Shown: positions 8,388-19,094, counted from the first letter of the stretch. The stretch is 64,000 nucleotides of DNA from Rhodoferax sp. (GCA_031291305.1 JARLJH010000040.1:1-64000); one strand, 5' to 3'. Numbers and translations: made by a program. Notes: generated by a model from the sequence alone, not told the origin.

Positions 8388-9584
8388 CTAACGCTGCGTC
8401 ACCGCCACGCCTTCACGCACGCGGTCATCCGGGTGGCTGATGACTTGTTCGTCTACCTGAACGCCTGACAGGATCTGCGCCTGCAAGCCGTTGCGCTGGC
8501 CGACCTGTACCACGCGTTTGCTGGTTTTGCCATTCATCACCACAAAGGTTGCCCAGCCGTTGCCTTCGCGAAACAGCGCGCTGGCAGGAATCTGCAGAAT
8601 GTCCTGCCCCTCCCACAGGATGAAGCTGGCTTCCACCCGATAGCCATCGCCCAGGCCTTGCCAGCGGCTGGCCGGTGAGGTGAACGAGACAATGACCCAG
8701 ACGCGCTGCTCTTCGACGCCCAGCGCAGACACCTTGGTGAAGGCCGCAGGTTCAATCAGCCGCACCACACCTTCCAAAGTGCCGTCGCCGCCCCAGCGCT
8801 CAAAGACAACGCGGGTACCGGGGTGAATGCGCACGGCGTCGGCCGACAGCAAGTCCACCTCCACCTCCAGCGCGTGCGGGTCACCGATCTCCACCAGGGC
8901 CTGACCGGTGGCGACCGAGCCTTCGCTCTTGTGCACGATCTTGAGTACGCGGCCCGCGACGGGTGCGCGCACCGCCACCTGAGGACTGGCGCTGCCGGTG
9001 GTGGCGTAGTGCAGCACGGCGCGTGCCGCTTCCAGGTCATGTTGTGCGGTCGTCACCGCAAACTGGGCCGAGCGCAAGTCTGCCTGGCTGCTTTGTGCCT
9101 GAGCGGCGGCCTGGTCTTCGGCGGCGGCGCTGACATGCCCTTGCAGGCGCAACGACTGTGTGCGCTGCAGTTGCATCTGCGCCAGTGACGCGGTGCTGGC
9201 ACTGGCATTCGCGCGCTGTTGCAAGGCGCTTACATTGGCCTGCGCGGCGGCGATGCGGGCCAGGGCTTCGGCGTGCTGGCGCGGGTCCAGGGGTTCGGCA
9301 CGCAGCGGCTCCAGCACAGCCAGCACGTCGTCGCGCTGCACCGCATCGCCCACGTTCAAAGCGATGCGACGCGCATAGCCAGCCACGGGTGCTGTCACCG
9401 TGTAGCGCTCCAGCACGCGGGTGCGTCCCTCTTGCTCAAGCGTGGCGCGCAGTGCCGCCCGGCTGACCTGCGCCATGTCCACTTCGACAGCTTGCGGTCG
9501 CAGGCCAGCGTACAGGCCCCAGACGACGATCACGCCCGTCAGCAACAGCACAGTGCGGCGTTTCCAGAGAGTATTGATTTTCAT
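8388..9584 (-). CDS. HlyD-like periplasmic adaptor subunit of an ABC exporter
   Basis: Membrane-fusion protein of 398 residues: one N-terminal membrane anchor (residues 12-29), then a lipoyl-like half (YTVTAPVAGYARRIALNVGD), an Ala/Gln-rich coiled-coil hairpin around 105-185 and a beta-barrel domain. It follows the permease gene by 4 bp and the ATPase gene in the same operon, so the three probably form a MacAB-like tripartite exporter. No outer-membrane channel gene is adjacent. The cargo is unknown. Confidence 0.85.
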   Translation of the reverse strand: MKINTLWKRRTVLLLTGVIVVWGLYAGLRPQAVEVDMAQVSRAALRATLEQEGRTRVLERYTVTAPVAGYARRIALNVGDAVQRDDVLAVLEPLRAEPLDPRQHAEALARIAAAQANVSALQQRANASASTASLAQMQLQRTQSLRLQGHVSAAAEDQAAAQAQSSQADLRSAQFAVTTAQHDLEAARAVLHYATTGSASPQVAVRAPVAGRVLKIVHKSEGSVATGQALVEIGDPHALEVEVDLLSADAVRIHPGTRVVFERWGGDGTLEGVVRLIEPAAFTKVSALGVEEQRVWVIVSFTSPASRWQGLGDGYRVEASFILWEGQDILQIPASALFREGNGWATFVVMNGKTSKRVVQVGQRNGLQAQILSGVQVDEQVISHPDDRVREGVAVTQR

Positions 9585-9588
9585 AAGC

Positions 9589-11955
9589 TCACTCCGCTGC
9601 TTTCAGAACGGCAATCAGGTCCAGTTGATCGATCCGGCGGCGCACCGCCAGTCCCGATACCACCGCCGACACCAGCACCACGGCCATGGCAAAGGTGTAG
9701 GTCTGCGGCACCAGCACCACCGGCACGCGAAACAGATCCGTTTGCATGCTGTAGGCAATGTAGTAGCACATCCAGCGGCCCAGCCACAGGCCCAGGGGGA
9801 TGGACAGCAGCGTCAGCAGGCCCAGCTCACCCAGCAGGATGTAGGCAATCTCGCCGCGTGTGAACCCCAGCACGCGCAGGCTGGCCAGTTCACGGGAGCG
9901 TTCGGTCAGGGCGATGCGGGCGCTGTTGTAGATGACGCCAAAGGCAATCACCACGGCAAATGCGGTGGCAACGTAGGTGAAAAACAGCATGGTTTCCTGC
10001 ATCACCCGGTTGAAGTTGCGGATTTCCTGCACGCGTTCGGCCACACCTGCCACGCGCGGCATACCCTTCAGGCGCTCATACAGGGTGCCCATCTGCTGAC
10101 TGTCCACACTGAGGTAGGCACCCGAGAGCGTTGGCCCTTCTTGCATGAAATGGTTCAGCGCCGCCAGGTCCATGTAGCCCGATACCCCCAGGTATTCCCT
10201 GACCATACCGGCAACCGTCACGTTGCGCACCGGGCGGTTGCCCTCCAGCACCTCCACCGTCAGCTGATCGCCAACCCGCACATCCAGCAGTTTGGCCAAA
10301 AAGTCCGTGAGCAGAATGCCCTGCGCAGGCAGGGCCACGGGCCGCAGATCGGCATCCAGCAGACGACTCAGATCGCCGTCGGGTTCAATGCCGCGAATGC
10401 CGGTGCGGTAGCTCAGCGGGCCGTGTCGCAATCTGGCGGGAACTGCGCGAAACACCTCCACATGCGCCACGCCCGGCAAGCCAAGCAGATCAAATTTCGC
10501 CTGGTAGGCGGTCGGGTCGGTGAAGGTCAGCGACAGGTCTTCGCGCTGGGCCATGCCAAACTGGATATTGACCATATAGCTCACCGTATCGCGTTGGAAC
10601 AACCCGGTCAGGATGATGCCGTAGGCAATGGCCACGCCCAAGACGGTCAATGCGGACTTGAACGCCCGGCGCTGGACGCTTCGCAGAATCATGCGGTTGG
10701 GTTGCGACAACCAATGTTTCAGACCCAGGCGCTCGACCCAGGACTCACCGTAGCTGCGCGGCGGGTCGGGGCGCATGGCCACGGCCGGGCGCAGACTGGC
10801 GGCTCGCCACACCGCCAGCACGGCACCGCTGGCGGCAGCCAGCAGGCTGGCCACGGTGGCTTGCAGCAAGGTGAGCGGTGCCAGTTGAAATTTCAGATAC
10901 GGGAAGTGATAAAAGTCCATGTAAACGCTGGAGAGACCGTGGCCCAGCCAGAAACCCAGCGCGGTACCAGCGGCGATGCCCAGCAGCACGATCGTCGACA
11001 CCATCTTCAGGTAATGCCACAGCACATCCAGATTGCCGTAGCCAAAGGCCTTGAGCGTGGCCACCTGTTCGCGCTGCATCGCCACCAGTCGGCCGATCAC
11101 CACATTGAGCAAAAACACCGCCACACCCATGAAGAGCAAGGGAAACATCCGGCCCAGGGTGCCGAGTTGCTCCAGCTCCTGGCTCAGAAAGCGGTGCGAG
11201 AGCTGGTCCTTGCGCGCATAGGCACCCAGTCCGCCATAGGGTTTGAGCAGATCATCCAGCCGGTCAATGACATCCTGGGCGGCTGCGCCGGGGCGCAGGC
11301 TCAAGGCCAGATCGTTGAACGCGCCCTGCATGTCATAGGCCTGACCCAGTGCGCGGCGATCCATCCACATCACCCCGTAGCGCTTGTAGTCCGGAAACGC
11401 TGACCCGGGGCGCATCTGCTGGATGAATTCGGGTGACAGCGCCGTGCCCACGAGCGTCAGCATCTGGCGCCGACCATTGAGGATGGCATCAAAGCGCTGG
11501 CCCAGTTGCAGGGCGTGCGCCTGGGCAAAAGGCGTGCTGACGGCCACTTCGTCGGCGTGTTCGGGCGATGGCAGGCGCCCCGCGCTCAGGTACAGCGCGT
11601 TCAGCCCTTGGCGATCACCCGCCGACACCGACACCATCAGGCCGGTCACCGGCTCAGAGAAGCCTGGCATGTCCAACCGCACCTGGGCCTTGACGCGTGT
11701 CTCGACCTGGTCCACACCAGCCATGGCCTGGACGCGCTGGCGCAGCGATTCGGGTGCGCGCTTCAGGCTGACAAACACATCGGCAAAGTGGTAGTCGCGG
11801 TAATAGTTGTCCTGGGTACTGCGCAGCGCCCCCAAGGTGCTGAGAAACATGATGTAGGTGCCCACGCCGCACATCACCACCAGGGCAATGGCCAGCGCCT
11901 GGCTCTTCATCTGCCACAGGTCGCGCCACATCTTGCGGTCCAGCGCGCTCACCAT
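9589..11955 (-). CDS. FtsX-family ABC transporter permease (two FtsX domains)
   Basis: Large permease of 788 residues with an N-terminal membrane segment (residues 18-40), a periplasmic domain, a first FtsX-type block of three helices (about 265-400), a fourth segment near 440, a second periplasmic domain and a second FtsX block at the C-terminus (about 670-785). This is the architecture of eight-helix lipoprotein or exporter permeases. Its start overlaps the stop of the upstream ATPase gene (11949-11955). Confidence 0.87.
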   Translation of the reverse strand: MVSALDRKMWRDLWQMKSQALAIALVVMCGVGTYIMFLSTLGALRSTQDNYYRDYHFADVFVSLKRAPESLRQRVQAMAGVDQVETRVKAQVRLDMPGFSEPVTGLMVSVSAGDRQGLNALYLSAGRLPSPEHADEVAVSTPFAQAHALQLGQRFDAILNGRRQMLTLVGTALSPEFIQQMRPGSAFPDYKRYGVMWMDRRALGQAYDMQGAFNDLALSLRPGAAAQDVIDRLDDLLKPYGGLGAYARKDQLSHRFLSQELEQLGTLGRMFPLLFMGVAVFLLNVVIGRLVAMQREQVATLKAFGYGNLDVLWHYLKMVSTIVLLGIAAGTALGFWLGHGLSSVYMDFYHFPYLKFQLAPLTLLQATVASLLAAASGAVLAVWRAASLRPAVAMRPDPPRSYGESWVERLGLKHWLSQPNRMILRSVQRRAFKSALTVLGVAIAYGIILTGLFQRDTVSYMVNIQFGMAQREDLSLTFTDPTAYQAKFDLLGLPGVAHVEVFRAVPARLRHGPLSYRTGIRGIEPDGDLSRLLDADLRPVALPAQGILLTDFLAKLLDVRVGDQLTVEVLEGNRPVRNVTVAGMVREYLGVSGYMDLAALNHFMQEGPTLSGAYLSVDSQQMGTLYERLKGMPRVAGVAERVQEIRNFNRVMQETMLFFTYVATAFAVVIAFGVIYNSARIALTERSRELASLRVLGFTRGEIAYILLGELGLLTLLSIPLGLWLGRWMCYYIAYSMQTDLFRVPVVLVPQTYTFAMAVVLVSAVVSGLAVRRRIDQLDLIAVLKAAE

Positions 11956-12692
11956 TGCAGCTCCCGTGCGGGTTGACGCTGGGTATTGCGCTCGATGCGC
12001 GACACCAGCCCGTCATTGACATAGATGACCCGGTCGGCCATGGCGGCAATTACCGCGTTGTGGGTGATGACCACGGTGGTGGTGCCCAGCTCGCGGCTGA
12101 CCCGGTCAATCACCTCCAGCACCAGCACACCGGTCTGGGCATCAAGCGCGCCGGTGGGCTCGTCGCACAGCAGCACCTGGGGCCGCTTGGCCACGGCCCG
12201 GGCTATGGCCACACGCTGTTGCTCGCCGCCCGACATCTGGCTCGGGAAATGGTCCATGCGTTGCGCCAGCCCGACCAGCGTCAGCGCTTCTTCAGGCGTC
12301 ATCGGGTTCTTGGCAATCTCGGTCACCAGGGCGACGTTTTCACGGGCCGTCAGGCTCGGAATCAGGTTGTAAAACTGGAAGACAAAGCCCACATGCGCAC
12401 GCCGGTACTGCGTCATGGACGCGTCATCTTCCAGATTCAGGTCTTGGCTGGCATAGCGCAGGGTGCCGGAGGTGGGAGTATCCAGTCCGCCCAAAATGTT
12501 TAGCAGCGTGGATTTGCCGCTGCCCGAGGGGCCCAGCAACACGATGAACTCGCCCGCATACAGGTCCAGATCGACTCCGCGCAGGGCGCGCACTTGCGCT
12601 TCGCCTGCTCCGTAAGCCTTGGTCAGGCCACGGGCTTCAAAGATCGGGTTGGTGTTGCTTTGTGAAAGCGGTTGCATAGGTGCCCTGTGCAA
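11949..12692 (-). CDS. ABC transporter ATP-binding protein (MacB/LolD type)
   Basis: ATPase of 247 residues with Walker [10 protein letters not shown], signature [14 protein letters not shown], Walker [13 protein letters not shown] and H-loop VITHN. The sequence resembles the MacB/LolD/FtsE group that powers FtsX-type permeases. First gene of the ATPase-permease-HlyD operon. The ATG at 12677 (MQPLSQ) is an alternative start. Confidence 0.9.
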   Translation of the reverse strand: MHRAPMQPLSQSNTNPIFEARGLTKAYGAGEAQVRALRGVDLDLYAGEFIVLLGPSGSGKSTLLNILGGLDTPTSGTLRYASQDLNLEDDASMTQYRRAHVGFVFQFYNLIPSLTARENVALVTEIAKNPMTPEEALTLVGLAQRMDHFPSQMSGGEQQRVAIARAVAKRPQVLLCDEPTGALDAQTGVLVLEVIDRVSRELGTTTVVITHNAVIAAMADRVIYVNDGLVSRIERNTQRQPARELQW

Positions 12693-12774
12693 TCAGCCTG
12701 AATGCGGCGTGATGCGTTTGGGCACATCGTACTGAGATTGCCCTTGCGAAACAAGGCCAATCGGTGGGCCAGGC

Positions 12775-13467
12775 TCAGCCCAGGTGGCGGCCCAAAAAGC
12801 GCAAGCTACGGTCCCAGGCCTGCTGCGCCCAAACCGGGTCGTACTGCGTGGCCGGTGTGCGCCGTGGACCTACAGCGGTCTCATTGGCAAAGGCGTGGTG
12901 CGCCAGGTAGCGGTGGAATTCAAATGGAACTTTGGCGCCGCGCAGCTTGTCCTCCAGCGCGTCAACGGTGTCGATTTTGAAAAACTCGTCTTGCGTGGCC
13001 CAGTGGCCCATCAGTGGTGCCTGGATTTTGCTGGCGTCGATGTACTCCAGCGGCGGGCAGCCGTACCAGACGACACCGGCATCGGCCTCGGGGGTCTGCG
13101 TCATGGCCAGCAGCGTTAGTGCGCCGCCCATGCAAAAGCCGGTGATGCCGACCTTGGGCGCACGGGTCTTGAGGTATTGCACGGCACCGCGAATGTCTTG
13201 CGAGGCTGCGTCGCCAAAATTCAGCCCCTCCATCAGGTGGTGCGCCTCTTGGGCTTCCAGCGTTGACTTGCCACGGTACAGATCCGGCACCAGAGCCTGG
13301 TAGCCAGCGGCAGCCAGCCGGTCTGCCACACCGCGAATCTGCTCATTGAGCCCCCACCACTCCTGAATGACGACGATGGCCGGGGCGTGGGGCGTCTGTG
13401 CGGGCTCGGCCAGATAACCCTGCACGGTTTGTCCGTCCGGACGTTTGAAGTTCACCATGGTTCCCAT
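12775..13467 (-). CDS. Dienelactone hydrolase family protein
   Basis: Cytosolic alpha/beta hydrolase of 230 residues. The nucleophile motif GFCMGG has Cys in place of Ser, as in carboxymethylenebutenolidase. The catalytic His is in the LAHHAF motif near the C-terminus, and an Asp is expected near VVWYG/THRD positions. A sequence AAGGAGATC precedes the ATG at a good distance. The true substrate is uncertain because no chlorocatechol pathway genes are nearby. Confidence 0.88.
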   Translation of the reverse strand: MGTMVNFKRPDGQTVQGYLAEPAQTPHAPAIVVIQEWWGLNEQIRGVADRLAAAGYQALVPDLYRGKSTLEAQEAHHLMEGLNFGDAASQDIRGAVQYLKTRAPKVGITGFCMGGALTLLAMTQTPEADAGVVWYGCPPLEYIDASKIQAPLMGHWATQDEFFKIDTVDALEDKLRGAKVPFEFHRYLAHHAFANETAVGPRRTPATQYDPVWAQQAWDRSLRFLGRHLG

Positions 13468-13575
13468 TGCTTGATCTCCTTGTTGGTTGGGGTTGAGGCG
13501 GGCATGGTAAGCGTGCCATCAGACCCGTGCACACAAAGGCCTTTTGCGCCAGGGCACGCCAGCGATAATCAGCCC

Positions 13576-14355
13576 ATGTCTACCCCCAAAGTTCTGTTCG
13601 GCTTTCATGCCGTGGGCGTGCGCCTGAAAACTGCGCCCCAATCCATCGTTGAAATTTTTGTTGACCCGACGCGCCGCGACGCGCGCATGCGCCAGTTTGT
13701 TGAGCGCTGCCAGGAGGCCGGTGTGCGTCTGATCGAGGCTGATGGCATGCGCCTGGCCAAGATGTGCGGCAGCCACGGGCACCAGGGGGTGGCCGCGCGC
13801 GTGCACGAGCTGACGCTGGTCAAATCACTCGACGAACTGCTGGAGCAACTCGAAGCCGCCAACGCAGACAAACCTGTGGCCGAGCGTGAGCAGCCGCTGA
13901 TTCTGGTGCTCGATGGCGTGACCGACCCGCACAACCTGGGTGCTTGCCTGCGCGTGGCCGATGGCGCTGGCGTGCATGCGGTGATTGCCCCCAAGGACCA
14001 CGCCGCAGGCATCAACGCCACGGTGGCCAAGGTGGCCAGCGGCGCGGCGGAGACGGTGCCGTACTTCATGGTGACCAACCTGGCGCGCACCTTGAATGAG
14101 CTGAAAGAGCGCAACATCTGGATCATCGGCACCAGCGACGTGGCGCCGCGCACGCTGTATCAGACCGATTTGAAAGGCCCGGTGGCGTTGGTGTTGGGCG
14201 CCGAGGGCGACGGCATGCGTCAACTCACCGCCAAGACCTGCGACGAGCTGGTCAGCATCCCGATGCGTGGCGCGGTGGAAAGCCTGAACGTGTCGGTGGC
14301 CAGCGGCGTGTGCCTGTATGAGGCGCTGCGCCAGCGTTCAGGGACGGCTGGTTAG
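13576..14355 (+). CDS. rlmB: 23S rRNA (guanosine-2'-O-)-methyltransferase RlmB
   Basis: SpoU-family SAM-dependent methyltransferase that modifies G2251 of 23S rRNA. The 259 residues start at ATG 13576 (STPKVLFGFHAV), which matches the family start; the longer open frame upstream overlaps the divergent hydrolase and is not used. Visible motifs are the N-terminal substrate-binding domain, LDGVTDPHNLGACLR (motif 1), LVLGAEGDGM (motif 2) and SIPMRGAVESLNVSVA (motif 3, trefoil knot). Its end overlaps the convergent MFS gene. Confidence 0.93.
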   Translation: MSTPKVLFGFHAVGVRLKTAPQSIVEIFVDPTRRDARMRQFVERCQEAGVRLIEADGMRLAKMCGSHGHQGVAARVHELTLVKSLDELLEQLEAANADKPVAEREQPLILVLDGVTDPHNLGACLRVADGAGVHAVIAPKDHAAGINATVAKVASGAAETVPYFMVTNLARTLNELKERNIWIIGTSDVAPRTLYQTDLKGPVALVLGAEGDGMRQLTAKTCDELVSIPMRGAVESLNVSVASGVCLYEALRQRSGTAG

Positions 14356-15714
14356 CAGGGGGCTGCTGTTAGCCGCTGAGTCTGACGGGCTGCGATGCAG
14401 CGCATGCGCCTGTTCATCGGCGTGTTGTGCCGCGTTTCGTCCCCGACGAATATTCACTGGAATCAGTAGCAGCAAACCCAGGACAAACATCACTGAGGTG
14501 CTCAGAATGGCCGTGCGCTGGTTGCCATTGGTCATCCAGGTGATGATGCCGTAGGTCAGTGGGCCGACGATGCTGGCAAGGCGTATGGCAAACGTCCACA
14601 GCCCAAAGAACTCGGCACTCTGGCGTTTGGGTGCAAACACACCGGCCATGGCACGACCCGCTGATTGACTGCTACCCATGCAAAAGCCTGCAATCGCTGC
14701 GGCATACCAGAACTCTCCTTTGGTGGTGGCCATGGCAGCGATCACGCAGGTGGCGATCCATCCCACCAGCGTGGTCGCCAGCGCCAACTTGTGTCCCACC
14801 CGATCCTGAAAATAGCCCCAAGCGAAGGCCCCAAACGCAGCCGCCAGATTGAGTGCAAAGATCAACACCATGGTTTCCTGCTGCTTGAAGCCGATCACTT
14901 GCTCCGCATAGATGGCGGCCAGAGAAATCGCCACGGCCACGCCCGCCTGGTAAAACACCGCACAGGCCAGTAGCCACATGAAGTCTTTGTAATCTCGTGC
15001 CTGACTCGCCGTGTGTTTCAACTGCATCAGCGAGGCGATGAAACCACTTTGACCCGCGACCGCCGCACTCACGTGACCGCGCTCCTTCAGCAAGGCGAAA
15101 GTCAGCAACGAGGCGAAGCCGTAAATGACTGCCGTGATCAACATCGTGACGGGCACGAATTGCGAGGCGGGCATGCCTTTGCCTTGTGCCCACATGACAT
15201 AACCCAGACACAATCCAAGAGCCAACATGCCGCCAAAATAGCCAAAACTCCAGCCCCAACCGCTGACCTTGCCCAAGGCTTCGGTGCGCGCCAGTTCGGG
15301 TAAAAACGCAGCGGTGAGCGATTCGCCATACGAGTAAAAGGTGTTGGACACCACGATCAACACGATCGCCAGCGCAACGCTTCCTGGTCCTACCAATGCC
15401 AGCGCCGCCGTGGCGACAACGCAGGCACCGGTGACGATGGCCAGCAAACGCTTCTTGGCCGCACGCAAATCGGCAAAAGCACCCATGCTGGGCATGGTGA
15501 TCATCACAATGGCGTGCGACACGCTCAACGCAGCTGTCCAAGCGAACGTGGCCCAATCTGCGCCCTGAGCCACGCCGCCCACGAAGTACGCGGCAAACAC
15601 CGCCGTGATGACGACCGTGGTATAGCCGGAGTTGGCAAAGTCGTACATTGCCCAGCCAAAGACTTCACGCTTGCGCACGCCGGGGTTAAGGTTATCTTGT
15701 GAGAACAAAGCCAT
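14338..15714 (-). CDS. MFS transporter, UMF1/Atg22-like family
   Basis: Membrane transporter of 458 residues with 12 hydrophobic segments and the family-typical start VFGWAMYDFANSGYTTVVITAVF. Members of this branch of the major facilitator superfamily export amino acids or unknown metabolites. Convergent with rlmB, overlapping it by 18 bp. The substrate cannot be inferred. Confidence 0.88.
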   Translation of the reverse strand: MALFSQDNLNPGVRKREVFGWAMYDFANSGYTTVVITAVFAAYFVGGVAQGADWATFAWTAALSVSHAIVMITMPSMGAFADLRAAKKRLLAIVTGACVVATAALALVGPGSVALAIVLIVVSNTFYSYGESLTAAFLPELARTEALGKVSGWGWSFGYFGGMLALGLCLGYVMWAQGKGMPASQFVPVTMLITAVIYGFASLLTFALLKERGHVSAAVAGQSGFIASLMQLKHTASQARDYKDFMWLLACAVFYQAGVAVAISLAAIYAEQVIGFKQQETMVLIFALNLAAAFGAFAWGYFQDRVGHKLALATTLVGWIATCVIAAMATTKGEFWYAAAIAGFCMGSSQSAGRAMAGVFAPKRQSAEFFGLWTFAIRLASIVGPLTYGIITWMTNGNQRTAILSTSVMFVLGLLLLIPVNIRRGRNAAQHADEQAHALHRSPSDSAANSSPLLTSRP

Positions 15715-15758
15715 GGGTTTCCTGAAAAAAGATTGAAACAGACAAGAATTTCAAGCGC

Positions 15759-16736
15759 TCAGTCCTTGGACTGAATGCCGCCAATCACCACCAGCCAATC
15801 GCGCAATTCTTTGAAAACACGTTCTCTGGTTTTCAGTGTCGACAGGGTCAGTTCATGCATACCATCTGCGATGGCACACATGACGACGTGAGGCCCCAGT
15901 TTAGGTGACAAGCGTCGTATATCGGCCACGTCCAGCACGATGTCAGCGCTCATCACATCGGGGCTCCACTGTTTGGGCCAGGCGCTGCGCGCCGCGTGCA
16001 TGACCAACACCGGGCAGGCAATCGCCAGCCCCTGGGCCACTTCCGCATGGGCACGGTGAATGGCGCGAAGCCAACCCGCGTAGACCGGAAATCCTTTGAT
16101 CGGCTTCCAGCGGGTGTCGTAGTACCACTCGCCATGCTGGCTGGCATGCAAGCTCTGACCATAAACGACCGACATATCGGGAATCGGCAGATGCGGAAAA
16201 AACGCCCCCAAGGCTGACAGGATGGGCTCCAAGGTCCTTTGCTGCCAGGCGGGTAAGTTCATGTCGAGGAACGGACTGTTCAGAAACACCGCATTGACTG
16301 CCGCACGCTGTTGGCCGCGGTGCGCATACAAGGCAGCCACCAGTCCTCCCGTGGAATGGCCGTTGAGCAGCAGCCAGTCGATATGTTCCGTCCCGCGCAA
16401 GACTGTGACCGCAGCATCCACATCCTGCAGGTACTCGTCGATGTCAGTGGTGTAGTTGGGCAACTGATGCTGGCGCATGGACCGACCATGCCGACGAAGC
16501 TCCACCGCATAGAAATGCATGTCAGCGCCGTTATAAAAATCTGCCAGATGGGTCTGAAAGAAATAGTCCACGTATCCGTGGATATACAGAACGGCTTGTG
16601 TGCTGGCCACGCTGCAGCGTCGGCGCACCAGCACCACCTCGACTGGCCCATCGGGGGCCGAGCATCCGGTGAGCGTGGTCTGCTCAAAGCCGGGCAGAAC
16701 ATCCGGCGTCCAGGCGCTTTGTAGCTTCATTGGCAT
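15759..16736 (-). CDS. Alpha/beta hydrolase (serine aminopeptidase S33/lysophospholipase type)
   Basis: Hydrolase of 325 residues. The nucleophile elbow is GHSTGG near residue 125, the oxyanion region is LYIHGYVDYFFQ near 50, and the catalytic His is near the C-terminus in GMHELTLS. It resembles PldB-like monoglyceride or lysophospholipase enzymes. There is no signal peptide. It shares strand and a 44 bp gap with the MFS gene. Confidence 0.8.
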   Translation of the reverse strand: MPMKLQSAWTPDVLPGFEQTTLTGCSAPDGPVEVVLVRRRCSVASTQAVLYIHGYVDYFFQTHLADFYNGADMHFYAVELRRHGRSMRQHQLPNYTTDIDEYLQDVDAAVTVLRGTEHIDWLLLNGHSTGGLVAALYAHRGQQRAAVNAVFLNSPFLDMNLPAWQQRTLEPILSALGAFFPHLPIPDMSVVYGQSLHASQHGEWYYDTRWKPIKGFPVYAGWLRAIHRAHAEVAQGLAIACPVLVMHAARSAWPKQWSPDVMSADIVLDVADIRRLSPKLGPHVVMCAIADGMHELTLSTLKTRERVFKELRDWLVVIGGIQSKD

Positions 16737-16934
16737 GTTGACGGGTCAAAAATATCTTGCATTCAGGGATGACCGTTCTTTGAATACAGCAAGGTCATTC
16801 AGAAAAGTGTTGATGGTTGTAGTCCGCCACATCGCTGATTTGGAAACGTAGACCGCAGTGATGGCCAATCGCACAGCATTGACACGTTCAGGATCAGCAA
16901 AACGCTTTGCCTTGGGGTTTCCTATCTCCCTTTG

Positions 16935-16952
16935 CGGTCACTATATCGTCAT
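16935..16952 (+). promoter_or_regulatory. Possible Pho box upstream of the nucleotidase gene
   Basis: The sequence CGGTCACTATATCGTCAT is two direct TCA-type half-sites 11 bp apart and matches 12 of 18 positions of the classical CTGTCATAWAWCTGTCAY Pho box. A TAACTAT sequence about 10 bp downstream could be a -10. Phosphate-starvation control would suit a periplasmic nucleotidase, but this is a hypothesis from one weak site. Confidence 0.3.
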
Positions 16953-17012
16953 TTCCTAATGTAACTATCTGCCACTGGATTTCAAAAATGACCGCATCTC
17001 TGGAGTATCACC

Positions 17013-19040
17013 ATGAAACAGCAATTATCGATTCTGTCAATCAGCCTGCTTTCTGCCGGGCTTCTCTCGGGTTGTGGGGGTAGTAGTGACCCTACACCCA
17101 TCGCGTCGGTCGCCGAAGGTACGCAAGCGAACCTGGCTCTGCTTGAAACCACTGACCTGCACGTCAACATCATGAGCTACGACTACTACAAGCTGGCAGA
17201 AGACAAATCGCTTGGCTATGAACGTGTGGCGACCTTGATCAAGAGCGCCCGCAGCGAATTCCCCAACTCCATGCTGTTTGACAACGGCGACACCATTCAA
17301 GGAACGGTGCTTGGGGATTATCAGGCGATCGTCAAACCCATCGATTGCGCCACGACCGAAGCTATGTACAAAGTCATGAACACCATGGGCTACGACGCGG
17401 GCACCATTGGCAACCATGAATTCAACTATGGCTTGGCTTACCTGAGTCAGGTGACCGGCAAGCAGCTCAATGTTGCTGTTGACGGCCTGCCAACCAAGAA
17501 TTGTGCCGGTCCGAATTTTCCGTTGGTATTGGCCAACGTCAACAGCAACAAGGACAGCAAGCCGCTGTTCGATCCCTACACCATCGTTACCAAGACACTG
17601 ACCGCCACCGACCCGGATGGCAAGAGTGTGCAGGTGCCGGTCAAGGTTGCGGTCATCGGCTTCACCCCTCCGCCCATCTTGAACTGGGACAAGCGCTGGC
17701 TGGATGGCAAGGTTTCCGTCACCGACACGGTTGCCACTGCACAGAACTATGTCAATGAGGTGCGCAGCAAGGGTGCCGACCTGGTCGTGTTCCTGGAACA
17801 CGGCGGTCTTGACAACTCAACCTATACCGCCAGCCTTGAGAACATGGGGTATTACCTGTCACAGGTTTCTGGTGTGGATGCCATGTTCCTCGGTCACTCA
17901 CACCAGGTTTTCCCGCTCTCAACCAGCACGGTTGGCATGTTCAACTTGCCCGGCGTGGACAAGACCAATGGCTATGTGAATGGTGTCCCCACCGTCATGG
18001 GTGGGTATTGGGGCAAGAACCTTGGCGTGATGAATCTGGCTCTGGCTTATGGAAAAAATGGCTGGTATGTTGATAAAGCTAAATCCAAGATGGAATCACG
18101 CTCAACCCAAAATGCTGACAAAACCTACGTCCCCGTTGATCCCAGCATCGCTCCGCTGGTTGCCACAGAACATCAGGCCACCATCGACTACGTGAAAACC
18201 CCGATCGGCGATACCGATTTCCGCATGACGACCTATTTTGCGGATGTAGGTGATGTGTCCGCCATTGAAGTGGTGAACCAGGCTCAAGCCGCCTATGTCT
18301 CGGATTACGTTCAGGCCAATCTGCCTCAGTACAAGAATCTGCCAGTTTTGTCGGTATCGGCACCGTTCAAGAGCGGTTTCGGTGGCGGTTCAGACTTTAC
18401 CGATGTTGCTCAAGGCAATATGGCGATTAACAACGCGGCGGATCTTTACCTCTACGCCAACACCGTTTACGCGGTGAAAGTGACCGGGGCAGACATTAAG
18501 CACTGGATGGAAACGGCGGCGCAACGCTTCAACAAAATCGATCCGAGCGCAACAACGCAACAGGAGCTGGTCAGCACTTTCCCAGGCTATAACTTTGACG
18601 TCTTCAGTTCGCCCGACATCCAATACCAGATTGACGTGACCCAGCCAGTCGGTAGTCGCATCGTCAACCTGACCTACAAGGGCGTTGCCGTTGATCCAAC
18701 CGCAGAATTCATCGTGGCCACCAACAACTACCGCGCTAGTGGCGGTGGAAGCTTCCCAGGTCTGGATGGCAGCAAAACTATTTATGCGTCACCCGACGCC
18801 AACCGGGACGTGCTGATCGCTTACATCAAGAAGGTGCAACATTTGACCCGCACCAACAATGGCGCGGCGCGCTCTTGGAGCTTCAAACCAGTCACGACGA
18901 CTGCACCGGTCGTTTTCCACTCTGCTCAAAATATGCTGAGCGTGGCGCAGACTGTCGGCCTGACCAATATTTCAGTGCTGCTGGCAGACGATGGCACCGG
19001 CAAGGGAACATCCACTTACCAAATCGATTTGTCCAAATAA
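17013..19040 (+). CDS. Periplasmic 5'-nucleotidase/2',3'-cyclic phosphodiesterase lipoprotein
   Basis: Lipoprotein of 675 residues with lipobox LLSG-C at residue 21-25. The calcineurin-like metallophosphatase domain shows DLHVNI (about 50), DNGDTIQG (about 91), GNHEFNYG (about 130) and GHSHQVF (about 294). The C-terminal 5'-nucleotidase domain (about 400-600) carries a YLYANTVYAVKVTGADIKHWME substrate motif. It would release phosphate and nucleosides from nucleotides in the periplasm (UshA/CpdB group). ATG is preceded by GGAGTATCACC. A strong terminator follows. Confidence 0.9.
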   Translation: MKQQLSILSISLLSAGLLSGCGGSSDPTPIASVAEGTQANLALLETTDLHVNIMSYDYYKLAEDKSLGYERVATLIKSARSEFPNSMLFDNGDTIQGTVLGDYQAIVKPIDCATTEAMYKVMNTMGYDAGTIGNHEFNYGLAYLSQVTGKQLNVAVDGLPTKNCAGPNFPLVLANVNSNKDSKPLFDPYTIVTKTLTATDPDGKSVQVPVKVAVIGFTPPPILNWDKRWLDGKVSVTDTVATAQNYVNEVRSKGADLVVFLEHGGLDNSTYTASLENMGYYLSQVSGVDAMFLGHSHQVFPLSTSTVGMFNLPGVDKTNGYVNGVPTVMGGYWGKNLGVMNLALAYGKNGWYVDKAKSKMESRSTQNADKTYVPVDPSIAPLVATEHQATIDYVKTPIGDTDFRMTTYFADVGDVSAIEVVNQAQAAYVSDYVQANLPQYKNLPVLSVSAPFKSGFGGGSDFTDVAQGNMAINNAADLYLYANTVYAVKVTGADIKHWMETAAQRFNKIDPSATTQQELVSTFPGYNFDVFSSPDIQYQIDVTQPVGSRIVNLTYKGVAVDPTAEFIVATNNYRASGGGSFPGLDGSKTIYASPDANRDVLIAYIKKVQHLTRTNNGAARSWSFKPVTTTAPVVFHSAQNMLSVAQTVGLTNISVLLADDGTGKGTSTYQIDLSK

Positions 19041-19068
19041 GCCCAGTTGTTTTTGTTGTTTGGCTAAT

Positions 19069-19094
19069 GCGCCGGGCTTTTCCGGCGCTTTTTT
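19069..19094 (+). terminator. Intrinsic terminator of the nucleotidase gene
   Basis: Perfect 7-bp stem GCGCCGG (19069-19075) with CCGGCGC (19082-19088) and a six-base loop, followed directly by TTTTTT. It lies 28 bp after the nucleotidase stop codon. Confidence 0.9.

Noticed and set aside
9421-11403. 660-codon plus-strand open frame opposite the FtsX permease gene
   Set aside because: It is fully antisense to a clear permease with conserved domains. Its product is Gln/His/Gly/Ala-rich, the usual shadow of a GC-rich gene.
8388-12692. Type I secretion system for the giant protein
   Set aside because: The permease is FtsX-type and separate from the ATPase. It is a MacAB-like module, 32 kb away from the giant gene, and the giant protein lacks RTX repeats and carries an N-terminal Sec signal.
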